A stretch of 64,000 bases of DNA, from positions 1-64,000 of the forward strand of contig NZ_BMJI01000018.1 of the NCBI RefSeq assembly GCF_014643255.1, given 5' to 3'. Numbering within the stretch: the stretch's first letter is position 1; each line of letters starts with the position of its first letter. The notes beneath the pieces are model-generated. The model ran no database searches. It saw nothing but the letters and a program-made list of their open reading frames with translations, and was not told the DNA's origin. Source of the stretch: Tersicoccus solisilvae (GTDB lineage Bacteria; Actinomycetota; Actinomycetes; Actinomycetales; Micrococcaceae). A program made the position numbers and the translations under genes. Below are positions 44,096-51,868 of this stretch, in pieces.

Positions 44096-44602
44096 ATGGA
44101 CGTGAGCCCGATCGATGTCACGACGCTGCGCGGCGAGCCGACCACCTTCGGCGAACTCACCGGCGGGAAGGTCGCGCTGGTGGTGAACGTGGCCTCCCGC
44201 TGCGGCCTCGCCCCGCAGTACGAGCAGCTGGAGGACCTGCAGCGACGCTACGGCGACGCCGGGTTCACCGTGGTCGGCTTCCCGAGCAACCAGTTCCTGC
44301 AGGAGCTCGGCAGCGCGGACGCGATCGCCGAGTACTGCTCCGCCACGTGGGGCGTCACGTTCCCGATGACGGAGAAGGTCAAGGTCAACGGCCGGCACGC
44401 CCATCCGTTGTACCGGGAGCTGACCCGCACCCCCGACACCAACGGCAAGGCCGGCCGCGTGAGCTGGAACTTCGAGAAGTTCCTCGTCCACCCCGACGGA
44501 CGCGTCAAGCGATTCCGGCCCACCACGCACCCCGACGACCCGGAGATCGTCCGGACCATCGAGGAGTGGACCGCCGGCTCCGATCGCCCCGGTGACGCCT
44601 GA
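44096..44602 (+). CDS. Glutathione peroxidase-family thiol peroxidase
   Basis: A 168-residue thioredoxin-fold peroxidase. The peroxidatic Cys is in VNVASRCGLAPQYEQLEDLQ near residue 36. The Gln and Trp/Asn of the catalytic tetrad are in GFPSNQF and SWNFEKFLV. The resolving Cys position of Trx-dependent members (FPMTEK region, usually FP(M/I)F..KCxVNG) is absent, so recycling may be one-Cys. Actinobacteria lack glutathione, so mycothiol or thioredoxin is the probable donor. ATG at 44096 (MDVSPIDV) chosen; a GTG three codons on or an ATG at 44084 are alternatives. Confidence 0.86.
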   Translation: MDVSPIDVTTLRGEPTTFGELTGGKVALVVNVASRCGLAPQYEQLEDLQRRYGDAGFTVVGFPSNQFLQELGSADAIAEYCSATWGVTFPMTEKVKVNGRHAHPLYRELTRTPDTNGKAGRVSWNFEKFLVHPDGRVKRFRPTTHPDDPEIVRTIEEWTAGSDRPGDA

Positions 44603-44661
44603 CCGTTTCACTCGGCGGTCGGTGTCAGGTGTCAGGCGGCGGGCGGCGGCGCGCAGCCGCG

Positions 44662-45077
44662 TCACTCGGCCGCGGCTCGTGTGAGCAGGTCCAGCAGCAC
44701 GGCCCGCTCGTCGGGAGTGAGCGTGCCGATCGTCGCGGCGAACACCTCGTTGGCGACGGCGTTGCCGAGGTCCAGCAGGTGCAGTCCCTCCTCGGTCGGC
44801 CGGTGCCGGCGGAGTCGACCCAGGCCGGCGGTCCGCGTGATCAGGCCGTTGCGCTCCATCCGCGCGGCCATCACCCCGAAGGACTGCTCGCTCTGGAAGG
44901 TCTCCGCGGCCAGGCGGCGTGCGCTGGCATCGGGCTCGCGGACCATCGCCCGGAGGGCGTCCCATTGCATGATCGTGGAACCGACCGCCCGTAGTCGGGC
45001 ATCGATGGTGCGATGGTGGCGCCACTGGAGCTGCTTGACGGCGCGGCCGAGGACCTGCAGGTCGTTGATGACGCCAC
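44662..45077 (-). CDS. MarR-family regulator with unclear start (possible frameshift after GTG)
   Basis: The winged helix is clear: ARRLAAETFQSEQSFGVMAA and RMERNGLITRTAG, then RRHRPTEEGLHLLDL. From the first in-frame ATG (44970) the protein would be only 102 residues and would lack helix 1. In the same frame upstream, codons 45072-44971 read VINDLQVLGRAVKQLQWRHH and continue to the ATG as a convincing MarR dimerisation helix, but no ATG, GTG or TTG precedes them. A GTG at 45077 with AAGAGGGG upstream is out of frame by exactly two bases (GTG-GC-GTC). A one-base deletion right after the start is therefore likely, unless a rare codon such as CTG at 45060 is used. Divergent from the MBL gene. 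Confidence 0.65.
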
Positions 45078-45091
45078 CCCCCTCTTGACTG

Positions 45092-45107
45092 ACTAAATAT
45101 ATTTAGT
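45092..45107. promoter_or_regulatory. Perfect 16-bp palindrome, likely MarR operator
   Basis: ACTAAATATATTTAGT is fully self-complementary and strikingly AT-rich for this genome. It lies between the divergent MarR-like and MBL-fold genes, 15 bases from the presumed MarR start, and would overlap both promoters. Confidence 0.75.
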
Positions 45108-45132
45108 AACGTGCGTCGTGGAGGTGCTCATC

Positions 45133-45882
45133 ATGACCCGACTCGCACTGACCCGCGTCACCCACAGTTGCCACCTGCTCGAACTCGGTGGCCTCACCAT
45201 CCTCACCGACCCGTGGTTCTCCACGCGCGAAGACTACTTCCCCGGCGAGCGCCTGGCCTTCACGGTGGACGAGCTGCCCGACCTGGACGCCGTCGTCATC
45301 ACGCACACCCACTATGACCACTGCGACTTCGACGCCTTCCAGACCTACCGCGACCACGCCGTCCCCGTCGTCGGCCCACCGAGCGTCGGCGCGGTCGCTC
45401 GCGACCACGGCTTCACCGACGTCCGGGAGCTGCAGCCCTGGCAATCGACCGCCGTCGGGGACGTCACCATCACCGCTGTGCCGGCCGCCCACGGGGTCGA
45501 GGAGATCACCTACGTGATTGGCTCCCCTGACATCCGGCTCTACTTCGGCGGCGACACCCTGCTGATCCCCGCGATCACTGATCTCACCGAGAAGGTCGGA
45601 CCCGTGGAGGTGGCGCTGCTGCCGATCAACGGGCTGAAGATCAGGCCGATGCACGAGCTGCAGGTGGTGATGGACGCCGAGGACGCCGCGCGGCTGGCCG
45701 CCATCCTCGCCCCCAAGCTCGCCATCCCGCACCACTACCGCTTCACCAGCGGGGAGGAAGGGGACCGCACCATCACCAAGAGCGACCGCGACCCCCAGTT
45801 GTTCGTCGACGCGGCGCGGCGCCTGGCGCCCGACGTCGAGGTCCGCGTCACCGTTCCCGGCGAACGGGTCGAGGTGCCATGA
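45133..45882 (+). CDS. MBL-fold metal-dependent hydrolase (UlaG-like)
   Basis: A 249-residue metallo-beta-lactamase-fold protein. ITHTHYDHCDFDAF is the HxHxDH metal motif near residue 57. A later His in VPAAHGVEE, Asp in YFGGDTLLIP and His in AIPHHYRF complete the two-metal set. The layout (short N-terminus, VTHSCHLLELGGLTILTDPW) is that of the UlaG/L-ascorbate-6-phosphate-lactonase-like group. GGAGG lies ahead of the ATG at 45133, preferred over a GTG five codons earlier. The next gene begins four bases before its stop or shortly after. Controlled probably by the divergent MarR-like protein through the 16-bp palindrome. Confidence 0.83.
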   Translation: MTRLALTRVTHSCHLLELGGLTILTDPWFSTREDYFPGERLAFTVDELPDLDAVVITHTHYDHCDFDAFQTYRDHAVPVVGPPSVGAVARDHGFTDVRELQPWQSTAVGDVTITAVPAAHGVEEITYVIGSPDIRLYFGGDTLLIPAITDLTEKVGPVEVALLPINGLKIRPMHELQVVMDAEDAARLAAILAPKLAIPHHYRFTSGEEGDRTITKSDRDPQLFVDAARRLAPDVEVRVTVPGERVEVP

Positions 45883-45926
45883 CCGGCGCCGGCCCCTCCG
45901 CAGCGACGACGATCCAGGAGACACCC

Positions 45927-46724
45927 ATGACGTCCCGCGAAATCGACCTCGACCGCGGCCTCACACTGCACGTGGACGAGCAGGGCGCCGGCCGCCCCGC
46001 GCTCGTCATCCACGGCGGGGGCGGCCCCGCCACCGTCGCCGGCCTCGCCGGGCACCTCGGCCGCACCCGGCGCACCCTCGCCCCCACGCTGCCGGGCTGG
46101 GAGGGCACGTCACGGCCGGACTGGGTGACCGGGATCGACGACATCGCCTTTGCCTTGCTTGGGTGGCTGGCGGAGGAGGAGATGCGGGACGTGCTCGTCG
46201 TCGGCTCGTCCATCGGCGGGTGGATCGCCGCCGAGCTGGCCCTCCGGGACGCCGACGCGGGCCGGATCACCGGACTGGTGCTACTTGATGCCGTCGGCGT
46301 CGACGTCCCGGGCCATCCGGCGCGGGACTTCTTCGCGCTGGACCCGCGCGGCGTCGCCGAGTACTCCTGGCACGACGCCGAGCGGTTCTACATCGATCCG
46401 GCGACGGTTCCGGAGGAGCGCCGGGCGGTGCAGGCGGCGAACATGGCGACGTTGAAGGCGCTCGCCGGGGATCCGTACATGGAGGATCCCAAGCTGCTCG
46501 GGCGGCTCGGCCGGGTCGCTCTGCCCGCGCTGGCGATCTGGGGCGATGCGGACCGGATCGTCACGCCCGACTACGGCCGCGCGTACGCTGCTGCGCTCGG
46601 GGACTGCCGCTTCGAGCTCGTCGCCGACGCCGGGCATCTGCCCCATCTGGAACAGCCGGAGGCGACGTTCGCCCTGCTGGACGACTATGCCGGAGGTCGA
46701 GAGGGCTCCGTCGCACGAGGGTGA
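45927..46724 (+). CDS. Alpha/beta-fold hydrolase
   Basis: A 265-residue hydrolase. VIHGGGGPATVAGLAGHL is the oxyanion region, VGSSIGGWIAAELAL the nucleophile elbow (Ser in GSSIGG, near residue 90), Asp in IWGDADRIVTP and His in DAGHLPHLEQPE complete the triad. I chose the ATG at 45927, which follows AGGAG by six bases; an in-frame ATG at 45879 overlapping the MBL stop (ATGA) would add 16 residues of low family similarity. Co-transcription with the MBL gene is very likely. Substrate unknown; the pair may hydrolyse a lactone and then an ester. Confidence 0.83.
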   Translation: MTSREIDLDRGLTLHVDEQGAGRPALVIHGGGGPATVAGLAGHLGRTRRTLAPTLPGWEGTSRPDWVTGIDDIAFALLGWLAEEEMRDVLVVGSSIGGWIAAELALRDADAGRITGLVLLDAVGVDVPGHPARDFFALDPRGVAEYSWHDAERFYIDPATVPEERRAVQAANMATLKALAGDPYMEDPKLLGRLGRVALPALAIWGDADRIVTPDYGRAYAAALGDCRFELVADAGHLPHLEQPEATFALLDDYAGGREGSVARG

Positions 46725-46785
46725 GGCGCATGGACCTGCGCGCTGCTACCGACGGGCAAACACCGCAGATCTGCCCGAGAGCTGG

Positions 46786-47241
46786 TCATCGGCGCGCGCG
46801 CAGCGTTCGCGCGATGATGTCGGCGGCAGGGATGTGCCCCGCGGCGAGAATGACGGCGGCGACGGCGATCCACGGGTTGCTCAGCCACCCGGCGGTGGCC
46901 AGGAATGCCACCACGGGGAGCACCGCCATCGGCACCGGCACGCCCCACCAGGGTCGGTAGAGGCTCGCCCCTGCCCGCCCGGTCCGGAGGTAGCGCACCC
47001 ACAACCCGTTGTACGCCGCGATCGCGACGAACACCGGGATCGACCACCAGCCGACCAGTTCCCCCGGTCGCGTGATCACGGGCACGACGAGGCACAGCGC
47101 CTGCCCCGCTCGCTCGAGCCAGGTCAGCAGGCGGGGCACGCGCGCCTCGGGAAGGGGCTCGCGGGGCGGCCAGCGCACGAGCAGCAGATTGGGGGCGAGG
47201 ACGGCGAGGGCGACGACCAGGCCCAGCGGCGAGAACCCCAC
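46786..47241 (-). CDS. Small integral membrane protein, function unknown
   Basis: A 151-residue protein with four hydrophobic segments: GLVVALAVLAPNLLLV, ALCLVVPVITRP, SIPVFVAIAAYNGLWV and MAVLPVVAFLATAGWL/WIAVAAVILAAGHI. Short polar loops contain WPPREPLPEARVPRL and YLRTGRAGASLYRPWWG. I do not recognise a named family, though similar four-helix proteins occur widely in actinobacteria. The start is a GTG at 47241 (GFSPLGL follows). Divergent from the epimerase gene, whose promoter region it abuts. Confidence 0.65.
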   Translation of the reverse strand: MGFSPLGLVVALAVLAPNLLLVRWPPREPLPEARVPRLLTWLERAGQALCLVVPVITRPGELVGWWSIPVFVAIAAYNGLWVRYLRTGRAGASLYRPWWGVPVPMAVLPVVAFLATAGWLSNPWIAVAAVILAAGHIPAADIIARTLRARR

Positions 47242-47270
47242 GACCGGAGGCTACCGCGCGTCCCGCGCGG

Positions 47271-47298
47271 TTGCGGTGACGGCCGTACGCGAGATACT
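47271..47298 (+). promoter_or_regulatory. Promoter for a probable leaderless transcript
   Basis: TTGCGG (47271-47276) and GATACT (47293-47298) are 16 bases apart, and the ATG of the epimerase gene starts seven bases after the -10 box. No ribosome site is present, so translation probably begins at the first transcribed base, a common arrangement in actinobacteria. Confidence 0.55.
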
Positions 47299-47304
47299 GC
47301 CGAC

Positions 47305-48252
47305 ATGGCAGCGGAACGTCATCTCATCGTCGGTGCCGGGCCGGTGGGCTCGGCCGTCGCGATCCGGCTCGCCGAGGCCGGGCACCACGTGCGCGTGGTG
47401 ACCCGCTCCGGGCAGGGCCCGGACCATCCGGGCGTCGAACGGGTCGCGCTGGACGCCTCGGACGGCGTCGCGCTCGCCGACGCCGCCCGGGACGCGACCG
47501 TGCTCTACAACTGCGCCAACCCCGGCGCCTACCCGGCCTGGGAGCGACAGTGGCCCCCGCTGGCCACGGCCATCCTGCACGCCGCCGAGGCGAGCGGCGC
47601 CGTCCTGGTCACCCTGAGCAACCTCTACGGCTACGGCCCGGTCGACCAACCGATGACCCGGGACCTGCCGCTGCGGCCCTCCGACCACAAGGGCGCGCTC
47701 CGGGCGCGGATGTGGAAGGACGCGCTCGAGGCGCACGAGGCCGGCCGGGTGCGGGTGACGGAGGCACGCGCGTCGGACTACCTCGGTCCCACGGCGCCCG
47801 TCCAGAGCTCGATCCTCGCGATGTACGCCAACGCCACGCTGGCCGGCAAGCCCGCGTGGGTGTACAGCGACCCGGACCAGCCCCACGCCTGGACGGCCGT
47901 CGAGGACATCGCCTCCACGCTCGTCGCCCTCGGCGGCGACGAACGAGCCTGGGGGTCGGCCTGGCTGGTCCCGTCCAGCCCGCCGGCGAGTGTGCGGGCG
48001 GTGTTGCAGGAGCTCGGGCGGATCGCCGGGACCGGGCAACCGCGACTCCGCCGGGTCCCCCGGGCGGTGCTGCGCGCGGGCGGACTGGCGGTCCCGCTGC
48101 TGCGCGAACTGACCGGGGTCCTCTACCAGTTCGATCGTCCGTTCCTGGTCGACGCCTCCGCGACCACCGCCACCTTCGGGCTCGAGGCCACGCCGTGGGC
48201 GGACGTGCTCGACGCAACGGCCCGCGCCTGGCACCGGCGCGCCGTCGCCTGA
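47305..48252 (+). CDS. NAD-dependent epimerase/dehydratase-like protein
   Basis: A 315-residue extended-SDR protein. HLIVGAGPVGSAVAIRLAEA is the Rossmann motif (GxGxxG form), LYNCANPGAYPAWERQWPPL the NAG-equivalent region. TLSNLYGYGPVDQPMTRDLP contains a YGYG in place of the catalytic YxxxK; the Lys of KDALEAHEA might serve. It therefore may bind NAD(P) without classical epimerase chemistry. EARASDYLGPTAP is typical of the nucleoside-diphosphate-sugar-epimerase-like branch. Probably leaderless, with its own promoter; no pathway neighbours. Confidence 0.8.
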   Translation: MAAERHLIVGAGPVGSAVAIRLAEAGHHVRVVTRSGQGPDHPGVERVALDASDGVALADAARDATVLYNCANPGAYPAWERQWPPLATAILHAAEASGAVLVTLSNLYGYGPVDQPMTRDLPLRPSDHKGALRARMWKDALEAHEAGRVRVTEARASDYLGPTAPVQSSILAMYANATLAGKPAWVYSDPDQPHAWTAVEDIASTLVALGGDERAWGSAWLVPSSPPASVRAVLQELGRIAGTGQPRLRRVPRAVLRAGGLAVPLLRELTGVLYQFDRPFLVDASATTATFGLEATPWADVLDATARAWHRRAVA

Positions 48253-48390
48253 CGCTACGCCCACCACCGACCTCGTCACGCGCCGTCATGGACGCCGTCA
48301 CCGTCGACGACCTCTGGCGCTCGCCGCCGTGGACGCCTACCGTGGAACACGGCTGAACAGTTGCCTCCACCCCGTCGAGGGAGCTGTGTC

Positions 48391-48711
48391 ATGTCCATTC
48401 ACCCCGCGACCGCCGCCGATGTCCCCCGCCCCCGGACCGCCGCCGCGTCCATCAGCAGGCGACTGAGGGTACTCGGACCGGCGCAGCGCCTCGCCGGCGG
48501 CTCCGCCGTCGTCTCCCGGGACCTCCTCGGGCTGAGTTCAGACGACCTGCGGACGATCCTGAACCGCATCTGCCACCAGCTCGACCGGGGGCCGAGGGAG
48601 GCGGCGAGCGACGTCGATGTCCTGACCCTGCGCCGCCACGCCATCGTGGCCGAGTTGAGTCTGCGTGAGCTCTCGGTCGCTCCCGGGCGCCCGGCGATCT
48701 GGGCGGTCTGA
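48391..48711 (+). CDS. Hypothetical 106-aa protein
   Basis: An unrecognised protein with a basic, Ala-rich N-terminus and a helical, charged C-terminal half (LSSDDLRTILNRICHQLDRG, RRHAIVAELSLRELS). No membrane segment or signal is visible. The ribosome site GAGGGAG before the ATG at 48391 and the acidic/basic helix pattern support a real gene. Neighbours are unrelated and it seems to be a single transcription unit. Its single Cys (ICHQL) has no partner, so no metal site is suggested. Confidence 0.55.
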   Translation: MSIHPATAADVPRPRTAAASISRRLRVLGPAQRLAGGSAVVSRDLLGLSSDDLRTILNRICHQLDRGPREAASDVDVLTLRRHAIVAELSLRELSVAPGRPAIWAV

Positions 48712-48760
48712 ACCCGCCGCCGTCCGCGTCGGTGGTCGAGCAGGGCAGCGCGGGGGCGGC

Positions 48761-49642
48761 TCAGGCGGCGAGTGCCTCCGTGCTGAGCAGGCTGAGCAGC
48801 CGGCGGGTGGTGGCGTGACTGTCGCTGCGGCTGATCGCCGTCACCGTCCACCGCGGCGCGTCGACCGGCATCGTGCGGGTGACCAGGCCGGCCGCCTGCG
48901 GCTTGGCGGCGACGTGCTGCGGGACGATCGCGATGCCGAGCCGGCGGTGCACCAGGTCGAGCAGGGTGTGGACGTCGTTGACGGCGCAGCGGATCCGGCG
49001 GCGGACGCCGTGGGCGTTGCAGGCGTCGTCGTTCAAGGAGCGGATCGCCCAGGAATCGTGGAAGTCGACCCAGTCCTGGTCGGTCAGCTCCGCCCAGTCG
49101 ACCGCGTCGCCGGTGGCCAGCTCGTGTCCCGGGTGGGCGAGCAGGACGAGGGGCTGCTGGCCCAGCTCCGTGCGGTCCAGGGTGCCGAGGTGGTCACCGG
49201 TGGCGATGAAGGCGATGTCCAGGCGGTCGTCGCGCACCTGCGCGGTCAGCTCGTGCGAGCCGGCCTGGACGTAGTGCAGTTCGACCAGGGGGTGGCGGTG
49301 GTGGAGGCGTTCGAGCAGCGCGTTGACGTCGACGGCGCCGAGGCACTGCTCGGTGCCGATGCGCAGCCGGCCGGTGAGCTGGTCCGTGGTGCGTCCGACG
49401 GCGTCCCGGGCGGCGGCGGCCTGGGCGAGGATCGTGCGGGCGTGGGCGAGCAGGGCGTGGCCGGCGTCGGTGGGCTCGACGCGGCGGGTGGTGCGGTGGA
49501 ACAGGGACACGCCGAGTTCGTCCTCGAGGCTGCGGATCGCCGCGGACAGGCCGGACTGGGACACGCCGCAGATGGCGGCGGCGCGCGTGAACTGCTGCTC
49601 GTCGGCGAGGGTGACGAGGTATTCCATCTGACGCAGTTCCAT
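48761..49642 (-). CDS. LysR-family transcriptional regulator
   Basis: A 293-residue LysR protein. The N-terminal winged helix is MELRQMEYLVTLADEQQFTR with AAAICGVSQSGLSAAIRSLE and DELGVSLFHRTTRRVEPTDAG. The periplasmic-binding-like effector domain follows (LRIGTEQCLGAVDVNALL, RLDIAFIATGD). GGGAG lies seven bases before the ATG at 49642. It is divergent from two aldo/keto reductases across a 122-bp gap, the classical arrangement for LysR control of the neighbouring operon, so it probably activates them in response to a small metabolite or aldehyde. Confidence 0.88.
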   Translation of the reverse strand: MELRQMEYLVTLADEQQFTRAAAICGVSQSGLSAAIRSLEDELGVSLFHRTTRRVEPTDAGHALLAHARTILAQAAAARDAVGRTTDQLTGRLRIGTEQCLGAVDVNALLERLHHRHPLVELHYVQAGSHELTAQVRDDRLDIAFIATGDHLGTLDRTELGQQPLVLLAHPGHELATGDAVDWAELTDQDWVDFHDSWAIRSLNDDACNAHGVRRRIRCAVNDVHTLLDLVHRRLGIAIVPQHVAAKPQAAGLVTRTMPVDAPRWTVTAISRSDSHATTRRLLSLLSTEALAA

Positions 49643-49764
49643 GGCCGGCTCCCGGTATTCATGACTGCCACTGATGGACAGCATGATGACGAATTGTTGG
49701 ACTTCTAGCTTCGCGGTTCGTAGCGTGAGTCTCAAGTGCACCAGACCACACCCTGGAGGTTGAT

Positions 49765-50625
49765 ATGCAGCAGCGTCAGATCGGAACCCAGTCCGTCTCC
49801 GCCATCGGACTCGGCGGGATGCCCATGTCCATCGAGGGCCGCCCGGAGCAGGAGCGCTCCGTCACGACCATCCACGCCGCGCTCGACGCCGGCGTCACCC
49901 TGATCGACACTGCCGACGCCTACCACCGCGACGCGAACGAGGTCGGCCACAACGAGCAGCTGATCGCCGACGCACTCGGCAGCTACAGCGGCAACACGGA
50001 CGGCGTGTTGGTCGCCACCAAGGGCGGCCACCTGCGCCCCGGCGACGGCTCGTGGACCCAGAACGGCCGGCCCGAGTACCTCAAGGAGGCCGCGAAGGCC
50101 TCGGCCAAGCGCCTCGGCGTCGACGCCATCGGCCTCTACCAGTTCCACCGCCCGGACCCGGACGTCGCCTACGCCGACTCGATCGGTGCGCTCGTCGAAC
50201 TGCTCGACGAGGGCGTCATCCGGATGGCCGGCATCTCCAACGCCACGGTCGCCCAGATCGACGAGGCGAACGAGGTGCTCGGCGGTCGGCTGGTCTCCGT
50301 GCAGAACCAGTTCTCCCCCGCGTTCCGCACCAGCCTCGAGGAGCTGCAGCACTGCGCCTCGATCGGTGTCGCGTTCCTGCCGTGGTCGCCGCTGGGCGGC
50401 ATCGGCAAGGCCGGGGACCTCGGCAGCAAGCACGACGCGTTCGGCCAGGTGGCCGAGGCGCACGGCGTGAGCCCGCAGCAGGTGGCCCTGGCGTGGGAGC
50501 TCGCGCTTGCGCCGATCGTCGTGCCGATCCCGGGTGCCTCGCGGCCCGAGAGCATCACGGACTCCGTGAAGGCGGCCGAGCTGCAGCTGACCGCCGAGGA
50601 GCTGGACGCGCTCAACGCCGCGTGA
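49765..50625 (+). CDS. Aldo/keto reductase
   Basis: A 286-residue TIM-barrel NADPH reductase. The catalytic tetrad residues are in LIDTADAYHRD (Asp, Tyr), VATKGGHLRPGDG (Lys) and YQFHRPDPDVAY (His). VPIPGASRPESITDSVKAAE is the NADPH-binding end. The first residues MQQRQIGTQSVSAIGLGGM are standard for AKRs. CTGGAGG lies before the ATG at 49765. First gene of a two-gene operon divergent from a LysR gene. The aldehyde or ketone reduced is not known. Confidence 0.88.
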   Translation: MQQRQIGTQSVSAIGLGGMPMSIEGRPEQERSVTTIHAALDAGVTLIDTADAYHRDANEVGHNEQLIADALGSYSGNTDGVLVATKGGHLRPGDGSWTQNGRPEYLKEAAKASAKRLGVDAIGLYQFHRPDPDVAYADSIGALVELLDEGVIRMAGISNATVAQIDEANEVLGGRLVSVQNQFSPAFRTSLEELQHCASIGVAFLPWSPLGGIGKAGDLGSKHDAFGQVAEAHGVSPQQVALAWELALAPIVVPIPGASRPESITDSVKAAELQLTAEELDALNAA

Positions 50626-50659
50626 TCCGTCCCTTACCCCTTCTTGACAGGAGTCAACC

Positions 50660-51595
50660 GTGAAGAGTGTTCCCCTCGGCCCCTCCGGTGCCACGGCGCC
50701 CAACGTGGTGCTCGGCCTGATGCGCATCTCGGAGAAGAGCGACGACGAGATCCGCACGCTGGTCAAGACCGCGCGCGACGCCGGCATCGACTTCTTCGAC
50801 CACGCCGACGTGTATGGCGCCCACGTGCACGACTGCGAGGAGCGGTTCGCGAAGGCGATGCAGCTGACGCCGTCGCAGCGCTCGGACATCACCCTGCAGA
50901 CCAAGGTGGGCATCGTGCCGGAGGGTCCGTACTTCGACTTCTCCCACGACCACATCATCGAGGGCGTCGAGGGCTCGCTGAAGGCGCTGAACACCGACTA
51001 CATCGACGTGCTCCTGCTGCACCGGCCGGACGCGCTGGTGGAGCCGGAGGAGGTCGCGCAGGCGTTCGACGAGCTGGAGGCCGCGGGCAAGGTGCGCTCG
51101 TTCGGCGTCTCCAACCACACGCCGCGGCAGATCGACCTGCTCAAGACGGCGGTCAAGCAGGACCTGGTGGCCAACCAGCTGCAGCTGTCCATCACGCACG
51201 CGCCGATCATCGCCCAGGGCGTGGCGGCGAACATGGTGGGCGAGGACCAGTCGCTGACGCTGGACGCCGGCGGCATCCTCGACTACTGCCGGATCAACAA
51301 GATCACCGTGCAGGCGTGGTCGCCGTTCCAGGCCGGGTTCTTCAACGGCCCGTTCCTGGGCAACGACGAGTACCCCGAGCTGAACGCGGTGATCGACCGG
51401 CTGGCGGAGAAGTACGACGTGCCGGCAATCGCCATCGCCACCGCCTGGATCACCCGCCACCCGGCGCAGATGCAGGTGGTGCTGGGGACGACGACGCCGG
51501 AGCGGGTGTCGGGCGCCGCGGCGGGCTCGGCCGTGCCGCTGACCAAAGCGGAGTGGTACGAACTGTTCCGCGCGGCGGGATACAGGGTTCCGTAG
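50660..51595 (+). CDS. Aldo/keto reductase (YdhF-like)
   Basis: A 311-residue AKR. FFDHADVYGAHVHDCEERFA carries Asp and Tyr, LQTKVGIVPEG the Lys, and VLLLHRPDALVEP the His. AWSPFQAGFFNGPFLGNDEY and VVLGTTTPERVSG are typical of the YdhF/AKR-YakC branch, which differs from the upstream AKR. GACAGGAGT precedes the GTG at 50660, 34 bases after the first AKR. A strong terminator follows. The two enzymes likely act in the same LysR-controlled detoxification or carbonyl-reduction function. Confidence 0.88.
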   Translation: MKSVPLGPSGATAPNVVLGLMRISEKSDDEIRTLVKTARDAGIDFFDHADVYGAHVHDCEERFAKAMQLTPSQRSDITLQTKVGIVPEGPYFDFSHDHIIEGVEGSLKALNTDYIDVLLLHRPDALVEPEEVAQAFDELEAAGKVRSFGVSNHTPRQIDLLKTAVKQDLVANQLQLSITHAPIIAQGVAANMVGEDQSLTLDAGGILDYCRINKITVQAWSPFQAGFFNGPFLGNDEYPELNAVIDRLAEKYDVPAIAIATAWITRHPAQMQVVLGTTTPERVSGAAAGSAVPLTKAEWYELFRAAGYRVP

Positions 51596-51612
51596 GTCTT
51601 CATTCAACGGCG

Positions 51613-51648
51613 AGAGCCCGGGTCCACGACCGCGTGGACCCGGGCTCT
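51613..51648 (+). terminator. Rho-independent terminator of the AKR operon
   Basis: AGAGCCCGGGTCCACG (51613-51628) pairs perfectly with CGTGGACCCGGGCTCT (51633-51648) over a four-base ACCG loop, followed by TGTTGTGT. It marks the left edge of the AT-richer island. Confidence 0.85.
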
Positions 51649-51868
51649 TGTTGTGTCGGCGAGTTGCTGGCGACTGACCATCCGTCTGCCTGTCGTCTTG
51701 ACCAACTTCGGCCGCTTTGACTCGGCGGAGGTCGTCGTACCGCCTCCGCCGGAGACCTTCACGTATGGTGATCAACGACACGGGGACATCCGAGGCCCGA
51801 GATCCACTACGAACCCGTGCTGCCTCCCGATGCGGTAAGAGACGACACCGAAACGATTGGGGCTCCCC
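51649..51868. other. Intergenic gap before the NTPase; left edge of the island
   Basis: About 220 bases without a supported gene. Composition shifts toward AT along it. A small inverted repeat (GGCGGAGG at 51724-51731 with CCTCCGCC at 51743-51750) lies within it. No clear promoter, att site or integrase was recognised. Confidence 0.4.

Noticed and set aside
51724-51750. Small inverted repeat in the gap before the NTPase as a terminator or att core
   Set aside because: Only an 8-bp stem with a long loop and no U-run; likely chance in GC-rich DNA.
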